Assembly: GCF_050948175.1 (NCBI RefSeq)
Contig: NW_027490161.1
Span: forward strand, 186,001-250,000
Direction of reading: 5' to 3'
DNA: 64,000 nucleotides
From: Xylocopa sonorina
Lineage: Eukaryota; Arthropoda; Insecta; Hymenoptera; Apidae
The position numbers and the translations under genes were made by a program. The notes below the pieces were generated by a model, which saw only the letters and a list, made by a program, of their open reading frames with translations, had not been told where the DNA came from and did not search any database. Shown piece by piece: positions 25,566 through 38,866 of the stretch (positions are counted from its first letter, which is position 1; every line of letters starts with the position of its first letter).

Positions 25566-28500
25566 TATAATATTCATTGTGGAGTGTTATGTATACCTCG
25601 TATTCACTTCAAAAGAATGTGAATGCGACTCTTCCTTCCTAGGAAATATCGTCTGCAGATGTCTACGTGTCGTAGCAATAGAGTTCTAATGCTTCTTTAA
25701 ACGCGATATCGCATCTCATTTCTATGTTTCATGTTAAGATATAATATTCATTGCGAAGTTTCATGTATACCTCGCATACACTTCAAATGAATGTAATTGC
25801 GACACTTCCTTGCTAGGAAATAGTGTTGGCATATGTCTACATATCGAAGCAATGGAGTTCTAATGCTTCCTAAATCGCCATATCGCATCTCATTTCTATG
25901 TTTCATGACAAGATTTAATATTCAATGTGCAGTGTTATGTATACCTCGTATTCACTTCAAAAGAATGTAAATGCGACACTTCTTTGCTAGGAAATAGCGT
26001 TTGCAGATGTCTACGTATCGTAGCAATAAAGTTCTAATGCACTCTAAATCGCGATATCGCATCTCATTTCTATGTTTCATGATAAGATATAATATTTATT
26101 GTGGAGACGTAAGTATACCTCGTATTCACTTAAAAAGAATGTAAATGCGACACTTCCTTCCTATCAAATAGCGTTTGCAGATGCCTCCGTATCGAAGCAA
26201 TAGAGTACTAATGCTTCTTAAATCGCGATATCGCATCTCATTTCTATGTTTCGTGATAAGGTATAATATACATCGCGAAGTGTCATGTATACCTCGTATT
26301 CACTTCAAAAGAATGTAAATGCGATGCTTCCTTTCTAGGAAGTAGCGTTTGCAGATGTCTACATATTGAAGCAATAGACTTCCAATGCTTCCTAAAACGC
26401 GATATCGCATCTCATTTCTATGTCTCATGATAAGATATATTATTCATTGCGAAATGTTATGTATTCCTCGACTACACTTCAAGTGAATGTAAATTCGACA
26501 CTTCCTTGCTAGGAAATAGCGTTTCCAGATGTCTACGTATCGTAGCAATAGAGTTCCAATGCTTCTTAAATCGCGATATCGCACCTCATTTCTATGTTTC
26601 ATGACAAGATATAATATTCACTCTGGAGTGTTATGTATGCATCGTATTCACTTCAAAAGAATGTAAATGCGACATTTCCTTGCTAGGAAATAGCGTTTCC
26701 AGATGTCTACGTATCGTAGCAATAGTGTTCTAATGCTTCTTAAAACGCGATAGCGCTAATTATTTCTATGTTTCATGATAAGGTAAAATTTTCATTGTGG
26801 AGTGCTATGTATACCTCGTATTCACATCGAAAGAATCTAAATGCGACACACCCTTGCTTGGAAGTAGCGTTTGCAGATGTCTACGTATAGTAGCATTAGA
26901 GTTCTAACGCTTTTTAAAACGCGATATCGCATTTCATTTCTATGTTTCATGATAAGATATAATATTCATTGTGGAGACTTAGGTATACCTCGTATTCACT
27001 TCAAAAGAATGTAAATGCGACACTTCCTTGCTAGGAAATAGCGTTTCCAGAAGTTTACATATCGTAGCAAAAGAGTTCTAGTGCTTCTCAAGACGCGATA
27101 TCGCATCTCATTCCTATGTTTCATGATATGATATAATATTCATTGTGGAGTGTTATGTATACCTCGTATTCACTTCAAAAGAATGTAAATGCGACACTTC
27201 CTTGCTAGGAAATAACATTTCCAGATGTCTACGCATCGTAGCAATAGAGTTATAGCGCTTCTTAAATCGCGATATCGTATCTCACTTCTATGTTTCGTAA
27301 TAAGATATAATATTTATTGTAGAGCGTTATGTATACCTCGTATTCACATCCAAAGAATGTAAATGCGACACTTTCATGCTAGGAAATATTGTTTGCAGAT
27401 GTCTACGTATCGTAGTAATAGAGATCTAATGCTCCATAAAACGCGATATCGCATCTCACTTCTATGTTTAATGATAAGATATAATATTCATTGCGAAATG
27501 TCATGTATGCCTCGTATTCACTTCAAAAGAATGTAAATGCGACACTTACATGCGAGGAAATAGCGTTTGCAGATGTCTACGTATCGTAGCAATAGAGTTC
27601 TAATGCTTCTTAAAACGCGATGTCGCATCACATTTCAATGTTTCATGATAATATATAATATTCATTGCGATGTGTCATGTATACCTCGTATTAAATTCCA
27701 AAGAATGTAAATGCGACTATTGCCTGCTAGGAAATAGCGTTTGCAGATGTCTATGTAGCGTAGCAATAGAGTTCTATTGCTACTTAAATCGCGATATCGC
27801 ATCTCATTTATATGTTTCGTGATGAGATATAATATTCATTGCGAAGTCTCATGTATACCTCGTATTCACTTCAAAAGAATGTAAGTGTGACACTTCCATG
27901 CTAAGAAATAGCGTGTGCAGATGTCTCCGCATCGAGGCCATAGAGTTCTAATGCTTCTAAACACGCGATATCGCATCTCTCTTCTATGTTTCATGATAAG
28001 ATATAATATTCATTGCGATGTGTCATGTATACCTCGTATTCTCTCCAAACGAATGTAAATACAACAGTTCCTTCGTAGGAAATAGCTTATTCAGATGTCT
28101 ACGTATCGTAGCAATAGAGTTCTAATGCTACATAAATCGCGATATCGCATCTCATTTCTATGCTTCGTGATAAGATATAATATTCATTGCGAAGTGTCAT
28201 GTACACCCCGTATTCACTTAAAAGAATGTAAATGCGACACTTCCGTGCTAGGAAATAGCGTCTGCAGATGTCTACGCGTCGAGGCAATATAGTTTTAATG
28301 CTTCTTAAATCGCGATATCGCATGTCACTTCTACGTTTCATGATAATTTATAATATTCATTGCGAAGTGTCATGTATACCTCCTCTTCTCTCCAAACGAA
28401 TGTAAATGCGACACTTCCTTGCTAGGAAATAGCGTATTCAGATGTCAACGTATCGTAGCAAAAGGGTTCTAATGCTTGTTAAAACGCGATATCGCATCCC

Positions 28501-29759
28501 TCTTCTATGTTTCATGATAAGATATAATATTCATTGCGAAGTGTCATGTATACCTCGTATTCACTTCAAAAGAATGTAAATAAGACACTTCCATGCTAGA
28601 AAATAGCGTTTGCAGATGTCTGCGTATCGCAGCCATAGAGTTCTAATGCTTCTTAAAACGAGATGTCGCATTTCATATCTATGTTTCGTGATAAGATATA
28701 ATATTCATTGTGGAGTGTCATGTATATCTCGTATTCACTTCAGAAGTATGTAAATGCGACACTTCCATGCTAGGAAATAGCGTTTGCAGATGTCTACGTA
28801 TCGTAGCAATAGAGTTCTAATGCTTCCTAAAACGCGATATCGCACCCCACTTCTATGCATCATGATAAGATATAATTTTCATTGCGAAGAGTCATGTATA
28901 CCTCGTATTCACTTCAAAAGAATGTAAATGCGACACTTCCATGCTAGGAAATATTGTTTGCAGATGTCTACGTATCGTAGCAATAGAGTTCTAATGCTCC
29001 TTAAAACGCGATATCGCATCTCACTTCTATGTTTAATGATAAGATATAATATTCATTGCGAAATGTCATGTATACCTTGTATTCACTTCAAAAGAATGTA
29101 AATGCGACACTTACATGCTAGGAAATAGCGTTTGCAGATGTCTACGTATCGTAGCAATAGAGTTCTAATGCTTCTTAAAACGAGATGTCGCATCTCACTT
29201 CGATGTTTCGAGATAAGATATAATATTCATTGCGAAGTGTCATGTATACCTCGTATTCACGTCAAAAGAATGTAAATGCGACATTTCCTTGCTAGGAAAT
29301 AGCGTTTCCAGATGACCACGTATCGTAAGAATAGAGTTCTAATACTTCTTAAAACGAGATGTCGCATCTCATTTATATGTTTCATGATAAGATATAATAT
29401 CCATTGCGAAGTGTCATGCATACCTCGTATTCACATCAATGGAACGTAAATGCGACACTTGCATGCTAGGAAATAGCGTTTGCAGAGATCTACGTATCAT
29501 AGCAATAGAGTTCTAATGCTTCTTAGAACGCGATATCGCATCTCATTTATATGTTTCATTATAAGATATAATATTCATTGCGAAGTGTCATGTATACCTC
29601 GTATTCACTTCAAAAGAATGTAAATAAGACACTTCCATGCTAGGAAATAGCGTTTGCAGATGTCTACGTATCGTAGCAATAGAGTTCTAATGCTTCTTAA
29701 AACGAGATGCCGCATTTCATTTCTATGATTCGTGATAAGAAATAATATTCATTGTGGAG

Positions 29760-32700
29760 TGTTATGTATACCTCGTATTCACTTCAAAAGAATGTAAATG
29801 CGACACTTCCTTGCTAGGAAATAGCGTCTACAGATGTCTACGCATCGTGGCGATAGAGTTCTGATGCTTCTTAAAACTCGATATCGCATCTCTCTTCTAT
29901 GTTTCATGATAAGATATAATATACATTGCGAAGTGTCATGTATACCTCGTATTCACTTCAAAAGAATGTAAATGCGACTATTCCTTGCTACGAAATAGCG
30001 TATTCAGATGTCTACGTATCGTAGCAATAGAGTTCTAATGCTACTTATACCGCGATATCGCATCTCATTCCTATGTTTCGTGATAAGAAAGAATATTCAT
30101 TGCGAATGGTCATGTATACCTTGTATTCACATCAAAAGAATGTAAATGCGACTATTGCTTGCTAGGAAATAGCGTTTGCAGATGTCTACGTATCGTAGCA
30201 ATAGCGTTCTAATGCTACTTCAATCGCGATATGACACCTCATTTATATGTTTCGTGACATGATATAATATTCATTGCGAAGTGTCATGTATACATCGTAT
30301 TCACTTCAAAAGAACGTAAGTGCGACACTTCCATGCTAGGAAATAGCGTTTGCAGTTGTCTCCGCGTCGAGGCCATAGAGTTCTAATGCTTCTTAAAACG
30401 CGATATCGCATCTCTCTTCTATGTTTCATGATAAGATACAATATTCATTGCGAAGTGTCATGTTTACCTTCTCTTCTCTCCAAATGAATGTAAATGCGAC
30501 ACTTCCTTCCTAGGAAATAGCTTATTCAGATCTCTACGTATCGTAGCAATAGAGCTCTAATGCTTCTTAAAACGCGATATCGCATCTCACTTCTATGTTT
30601 CATGATAAGAAATAATATACATTGCGAAGTGTCATGTATACCTCGTATTCACTTCAAAAGAAAGTAAATGCGACTATTGCTTGCTAGGAAATAGCGTTTG
30701 CAGATGTCCACGTATCGTAGCAATAGAGTTCTAATGCTTCTTAGATCGCGATATAGCATCTCATTTCTATGTTTCGTGATAAGATATATTGTTCTTTGCG
30801 AAGTGTCATGTATACCTCGTATTCACTTCAAAAGAATGAAAATGCGAATCTTCCTTGCTAGGAAATAGCGTCTGCAGGTGCCTACGTATCGCAGCAATAG
30901 GGTTCTAATGCTTCTCAGAACGCGATATCGTATCTCACTTCTATGTTTCATGATAAGAAATAATATACATTGCGAAGTGTCATGTATACCTCGTATTCAC
31001 TTCAAAAGAAAGTAAATGCGACTATTGCTTGCTAGGAAATAGCGTTTGCAGATGTCCACGTATCGTAGCAATAGAGTTCTAATGCTTCATAGATCGCGAT
31101 ATAGCATCTCATTTCTATGTTTCGTGATAAGATATATTGTTCTTTGCGAAGTGTCATGTATACCTCGTATTCACTTCAAAAGAATGAAAATGCGAATCTT
31201 CCTTGCTAGGAAATAGCGTCTGCAGGTGCCTACGTATCGCAGCAATAGAGTTCTAATGCTTCTCAAATCGCGATATCGCATCTCATTTCTATGCTTCATG
31301 ATAAGATATAATATTCATTGCGATGTGTCATGTATACCTCGTATTCACTTCAAAAGAATGTAAATGCGACACTTCCTTGCTAGGAAATAGCGTCTGCAGA
31401 TGTCTACGCATCGTGGCGATAGAGTTCTGATGCTTCTTAAAACTCGATATCGCATCTCTCTTCTATGTTTCATGATAAGATATAATATACATTGCGAAGT
31501 GTCATGTATACCTCGTATTCACTTCAAAAGAATGTAAATGCGACTATTCCTTGCTAGGAAATAGCGTATTCAGATGTCTACGTATCGTAGCAATAGAGTT
31601 CTAATGCTACTTATACCGCGATATCGCATCTCATTCCTATGTTTCGTGATAAGAAAGAATATTCATTGCGAATGGTCATGTATACCTTGTATTCACATCA
31701 AAAGAATGTAAATGCGATTATTGCTTGCTAGGAAATAGCGTTTGCAGATGTCTACGTATCGTAGCAATAGCGTTCTAATGCTACTTCAATCGCGATATGA
31801 CACCTCATTTATATGTTTCGTGACATGATATAATATTCATTGCGAAGTGTCATGTATACATCGTATTCACTTCAAAAGAACGTAAGTGCGACACTTCCAT
31901 GCTAGGAAATAGCGTTTGCAGTTGTCTCCGCGTCGAGGCCATAGAGTTCTAATGCTTCTTAAAACGCGATATCGCATCTCTCTTCTATGTTTCATGATAA
32001 GATACAATATTCATTGCGAAGTGTCATGTATACCTTCTCTTCTCTCCAAATGAATGTAAATGCGACACTTCCTTGCTAGGAAATAGCTTATTCAGATCTC
32101 TACGTATCGTAGCAATAGAGCTCTAATGCTTCTTAAAACGCGATATCGCATCTCACTTCTATGTTTCATGATAAGAAATAATATACATTGCGAAGTGTCA
32201 TGTATACCTCGTATTCACTTCAAAAGAAAGTAAATGCGACTATTGCTTGCTAGGAAATAGCGTTTGCAGATGTCCACGTATCGTAGCAATAGAGTTCTAA
32301 TGCTTCTTAGATCGCGATATAGCATCTCATTTCTATGTTTCGTGATAAGATATATTGTTCTTTGCGAAGTGTCATGTATACCTCGTATTCACTTCAAAAG
32401 AATGAAAATGCGAATCTTCCTTGCTAGGAAATAGCGTCTGCAGGTGCCTACGTATCGCAGCAATAGGGTTCTAATGCTTCTCAGAACGCGATATCGTATC
32501 TCACTTCTATGTTTCATGATAAGAAATAATATACATTGCGAAGTGTCATGTATACCTCGTATTCACTTCAAAAGAAAGTAAATGCGACTATTGCTTGCTA
32601 GGAAATAGCGTTTGCAGATGTCCACGTATCGTAGCAATAGAGTTCTAATGCTTCATAGATCGCGATATAGCATCTCATTTCTATGTTTCGTGATAAGATA

Positions 32701-32950
32701 TATTGTTCTTTGCGAAGTGTCATGTATACCTCGTATTCACTTCAAAAGAATGAAAATGCGAATCTTCCTTGCTAGGAAATAGCGTCTGCAGGTGCCTACG
32801 TATCGCAGCAATAGAGTTCTAATGCTTCTCAAAACGCGATATCGCATCTCATTTCTATGCTTCATGATAAGATATAATATTCATTGCGATGTGTCATGTA
32901 TACCTCGTATTCACTTCAAAAGAATGTAAATGCGACACTTCCTTGCTAGG
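29760..32950 (-). repeat. 1,566-bp higher-order repeat (nine monomers), two copies
   Basis: The diagnostic string CGCATCGTGGCGATAGAG occurs at 29,841 and 31,407, 1,566 bp apart, exactly nine monomers. The sequence between is near identical in the two copies (for example TGCTACGAAATAG versus TGCTAGGAAATAG). The second copy ends near 32,950, where a different monomer (ATGGCGTATTCGGATG) takes over. Confidence 0.9.
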
Positions 32951-34099
32951 AAATGGCGTATTCGGATGTCCACGTATTGTAGCAATAGAGTTCTAATGCT
33001 ACTTATACCGCGATATCGCATCTCATTCCTATGTTTCGTGATAAGAAAGAATATTCATTGCGAATGGTCATGTATACCTCGTATTCACATCAAACGAATG
33101 TAAATGCGACTATTGCTTGCTAGGAAATAGCGTTTGCAGATGTCTACGTATCGTAGCAATTGGGTTCTAATGCTACTTAAATCGTGATATCGCATCTCAT
33201 TTAAATGTTTGGTGATAAGATATAATATTCATTGCGGACTGTCATGTATACCTCCTATTCACTCCAAACGAATGTAAATGCGACACTTCCTTGCTGGGAA
33301 ATAGCGTCTGCAGATGCCTACGCATCGAGGCAATAGAGTTCTAATGCTTCTTAAATGCGATATCGCATCTCACTTCTATGTTTCATGATAAGATATAATA
33401 TTCATTGCGAACAGTCATGTATACCTCGTATTCGCTTCAAAAGAATGTAAATGCGACTATTCCTTGCTGGGAAATAGCGTTTGCAGATATCTCCGCATCG
33501 AGGTAATAGGGTTCTAATGCTTCTTAAAACGCGATATCGCATCTCACTTCTATGTTACATGACAAGATATAATATTCATTGCGAAGTGTCATGTATACCT
33601 CGAATTCACATCAAAAGAATGTAAATTCGACGATTCCATCCTATGAAATAGCCTTTGCAGATGTCTACGTATCGTAGCAAAAGAGTCCTAATGCTTCTTA
33701 AAACGAGATGTCGCATTTCATTTCTATGTTTCGTGATAAGATATAATATTCATTGCGAAGTGTTATGTATACCTCGTATTCACTCCAAACAAATGTAAAT
33801 GCGACACTTCCTTGCTAGGAAATAGCGTTTGCAGATGTCTCCGCATCGAGGCCATAGAGTTCTAAGGCTTCTTAAAACGCGATATCGCACCTCACTTCTA
33901 TGTTTCATGATAAGATATAATATTCATTGCGAAGTGTCATGTATAACTCGTATTCACTTCAAAAGAATGTAAACGCGACTATTCCTTGCTAGGAAATAGC
34001 GCTTGCAGATGCCTACGTATCGCAGCAATAGAGTTGTAGTGCTTCTCAAAACGCGATATCGCATCTCATTTCTATGCTTCATGATAAGATATAATATTC

Positions 34100-37000
34100 A
34101 TTGCGAAGTGTCATGTATACCTCGTATTCACTTCAAAAGAATGTAAATGCGACACTTCCTTGCTAGGTAATAGCGTCTGCAGATGTCTACGCATCGTGGC
34201 GATAGAGTTCTGATGCTTCTTAAAACTCGATATCGCATCTCTCTTCTATGTTTCATGATAAGATATAATATACATTGCGAAGTGTCATGTATACCTCGTA
34301 TTCACTTCAAAAGAATGTAAATGCGACTATTCCTTGCTAGGAAATAGCGTATTCAGATGTCTACGTATCGTAGCAATAGAGTTCTAATGCTACTTATACC
34401 GCGATATCGCATCTCATTCCTATGTTTCGTGATAAGAAAGAATATTCATTGCGAATGGTCATGTATACCTTGTATTCACATCAAAAGAATGTAAATGCGA
34501 CTATTGCTTGCTAGGAAATAGCGTTTGCAGATGTCTACGTATCGTAGCAATAGCGTTCTAATGCTACTTCAATCGCGATATGACACCTCATTTATATGTT
34601 TCGTGACATGATATAATATTCATTGCGAAGTGTCATGTATACATCGTATTCACTTCAAAAGAACGTAAGTGCGACACTTCCATGCTAGGAAATAGCGTTT
34701 GCAGTTGTCTCCGCGTCGAGGCCATAGAGTTCTAATGCTTCTTAAAACGCGATATCGCATCTCTCTTCTATGTTTCATGATAAGATACAATATTCATTGC
34801 GAAGTGTCATGTATACCTTCTCATCTCTCCAAATGAATGTAAATGCGACACTTCCTTGCTAGGAAATAGCTTATTCAGATCTCTACGTATCGTAGCAATA
34901 GAGCTCTAATGCTTCTTAAAACGCGATATCGCATCTCACTTCTATGTTTCATGATAAGAAATAATATACATTGCGAAGTGTCATGTATACCTCGTATTCA
35001 CTTCAAAAGAAAGTAAATGCGACTATTGCTTGCTAGGAAATAGCGTTTGCAGATGTCCACGTATCGTAGCAATAGAGTTCTAATGCTTCTTAGATCGCGA
35101 TATAGCATCTCATTTCTATGTTTCGTGATAAGATATATTGTTCTTTGCGAAGTGTCATGTATACCTCGTATTCACTTCAAAAGAATGAAAATGCGAATCT
35201 TCCTTGCTAGGAAATAGCGTCTGCAGGTGCCTACGTATCGCAGCAATAGGGTTCTAATGCTTCTCAGAACGCGATATCGTATCTCACTTCTATGTTTCAT
35301 GATAAGAAATAATATACATTGCGAAGTGTCATGTATACCTCGTATTCACTTCAAAAGAAAGTAAATGCGACTATTGCTTGCTAGGAAATAGCGTTTGCAG
35401 ATGTCCACGTATCGTAGCAATAGAGTTCTAATGCTTCATAGATCGCGATATAGCATCTCATTTCTATGTTTCGTGATAAGATATATTGTTCTTTGCGAAG
35501 TGTCATGTATACCTCGTATTCACTTCAAAAGAATGAAAATGCGAATCTTCCTTGCTAGGAAATAGCGTCTGCAGGTGCCTACGTATCGCAGCAATAGAGT
35601 TCTAATGCTTCTCAAAACGCGATATCGCATCTCATTTCTATGCTTCATGATAAGATATAATATTCATTGCGATGTGTCATGTATACCTCGTATTCACTTC
35701 AAAAGAATGTAAATGCGACACTTCCTTGCTAGGAAATAGCGTCTGCAGATGTCTACGCATCGTGGCGATAGAGTTCTGATGCTTCTTAAAACTCGATATC
35801 GCATCTCTCTTCTATGTTTCATGATAAGATATAATATACATTGCGAAGTGTCATGTATACCTCGTATTCACTTCAAAAGAATGTAAATGCGACTATTCCT
35901 TGCTAGGAAATAGCGTATTCAGATGTCTACGTATCGTAGCAATAGAGTTCTAATGCTACTTATACCGCGATATCGCATCTCATTCCTATGTTTCGTGATA
36001 AGAAAGAATATTCATTGCGAATGGTCATGTATACCTTGTATTCACATCAAAAGAATGTAAATGCGACTATTGCTTGCTAGGAAATAGCGTTTGCAGATGT
36101 CTACGTATCGTAGCAATAGCGTTCTAATGCTACTTCAATCGCGATATGACACCTCATTTATATGTTTCGTGACATGATATAATATTCATTGCGAAGTGTC
36201 ATGTATACATCGTATTCACTTCAAAAGAACGTAAGTGCGACACTTCCATGCTAGGAAATAGCGTTTGCAGTTGTCTCCGCGTCGAGGCCATAGAGTTCTA
36301 ATGCTTCTTAAAACGCGATATCGCATCTCTCTTCTATGTTTCATGATAAGATACAATATTCATTGCGAAGTGTCATGTATACCTTCTCTTCTCTCCAAAT
36401 GAATGTAAATGCGACACTTCCTTGCTAGGAAATAGCTTATTCAGATCTCTACGTATCGTAGCAATAGAGCTCTAATGCTTCTTAAAACGCGATATCGCAT
36501 CTCACTTCTATGTTTCATGATAAGAAATAATATACATTGCGAAGTGTCATGTATACCTCGTATTCACTTCAAAAGAAAGTAAATGCGACTATTGCTTGCT
36601 AGGAAATAGCGTTTGCAGATGTCCACGTATCGTAGCAATAGAGTTCTAATGCTTCTTAGATCGCGATATAGCATCTCATTTCTATGTTTCGTGATAAGAT
36701 ATATTGTTCTTTGCGAAGTGTCATGTATACCTCGTATTCACTTCAAAAGAATGAAAATGCGAATCTTCCTTGCTAGGAAATAGCGTCTGCAGGTGCCTAC
36801 GTATCGCAGCAATAGGGTTCTAATGCTTCTCAGAACGCGATATCGTATCTCACTTCTATGTTTCATGATAAGAAATAATATACATTGCGAAGTGTCATGT
36901 ATACCTCGTATTCACTTCAAAAGAAAGTAAATGCGACTATTGCTTGCTAGGAAATAGCGTTTGCAGATGTCCACGTATCGTAGCAATAGAGTTCTAATGC

Positions 37001-38866
37001 TTCATAGATCGCGATATAGCATCTCATTTCTATGTTTCGTGATAAGATATATTGTTCTTTGCGAAGTGTCATGTATACCTCGTATTCACTTCAAAAGAAT
37101 GAAAATGCGAATCTTCCTTGCTAGGAAATAGCGTCTGCAGGTGCCTACGTATCGCAGCAATAGAGTTCTAATGCTTCTCAAAACGCGATATCGCATCTCA
37201 TTTCTATGCTTCATGATAAGATATAATATTCATTGCGATGTGTCATGTATACCTCGTATTCACTTCAAAAGAATGTAAATGCGACACTTCCTTGCTAGGA
37301 AATAGCGTCTGCAGATGTCTACGCATCGTGGCGATAGAGTTCTGATGCTTCTTAAAACTCGATATCGCATCTCTCTTCTATGTTTCATGATAAGATATAA
37401 TATACATTGCGAAGTGTCATGTATACCTCGTATTCACTTCAAAAGAATGTAAATGCGACTATTCCTTGCTAGGAAATAGCGTATTCAGATGTCTACGTAT
37501 CGTAGCAATAGAGTTCTAATGCTACTTATACCGCGATATCGCATCTCATTCCTATGTTTCGTGATAAGAAAGAATATTCATTGCGAATGGTCATGTATAC
37601 CTTGTATTCACATCAAAAGAATGTAAATGCGACTATTGCTTGCTAGGAAATAGCGTTTGCAGATGTCTACGTATCGTAGCAATAGCGTTCTAATGCTACT
37701 TCAATCGCGATATGACACCTCATTTATATGTTTCGTGACATGATATAATATTCATTGCGAAGTGTCATGTATACATCGTATTCACTTCAAAAGAACGTAA
37801 GTGCGACACTTCCATGCTAGGAAATAGCGTTTGCAGTTGTCTCCGCGTCGAGGCCATAGAGTTCTAATGCTTCTTAAAACGCGATATCGCATCTCTCTTC
37901 TATGTTTCATGATAAGATACAATATTCATTGCGAAGTGTCATGTATACCTTCTCTTCTCTCCAAATGAATGTAAATGCGACACTTCCTTGCTAGGAAATA
38001 GCTTATTCAGATCTCTACGTATCGTAGCAATAGAGCTCTAATGCTTCTTAAAACGCGATATCGCATCTCACTTCTATGTTTCATGATAAGAAATAATATA
38101 CATTGCGAAGTGTCATGTATACCTCGTATTCACTTCAAAAGAAAGTAAATGCGACTATTGCTTGCTAGGAAATAGCGTTTGCAGATGTCCACGTATCGTA
38201 GCAATAGAGTTCTAATGCTTCTTAGATCGCGATATAGCATCTCATTTCTATGTTTCGTGATAAGATATATTGTTCTTTGCGAAGTGTCATGTATACCTCG
38301 TATTCACTTCAAAAGAATGAAAATGCGAATCTTCCTTGCTAGGAAATAGCGTCTGCAGGTGCCTACGTATCGCAGCAATAGGGTTCTAATGCTTCTCAGA
38401 ACGCGATATCGTATCTCACTTCTATGTTTCATGATAAGAAATAATATACATTGCGAAGTGTCATGTATACCTCGTATTCACTTCAAAAGAAAGTAAATGC
38501 GACTATTGCTTGCTAGGAAATAGCGTTTGCAGATGTCCACGTATCGTAGCAATAGAGTTCTAATGCTTCATAGATCGCGATATAGCATCTCATTTCTATG
38601 TTTCGTGATAAGATATATTGTTCTTTGCGAAGTGTCATGTATACCTCGTATTCACTTCAAAAGAATGAAAATGCGAATCTTCCTTGCTAGGAAATAGCGT
38701 CTGCAGGTGCCTACGTATCGCAGCAATAGAGTTCTAATGCTTCTCAAAACGCGATATCGCATCTCATTTCTATGCTTCATGATAAGATATAATATTCATT
38801 GCGATGTGTCATGTATACCTCGTATTCACTTCAAAAGAATGTAAATGCGACACTTCCTTGCTAGGA
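34100..38866 (-). repeat. 1,566-bp higher-order repeat (nine monomers), three copies
   Basis: The same nine-monomer unit as at 29.8-32.9 kb. CGCATCGTGGCGATAGAG occurs at 34,190, 35,756 and 37,322, each 1,566 bp apart. The copies look almost identical and end at the same ATGGCGTATTCGG monomer (38,866) that ends the earlier block, an offset of 5,915 bp or 34 monomers minus 1 bp. The whole cluster was therefore itself copied as a larger unit. Confidence 0.9.
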
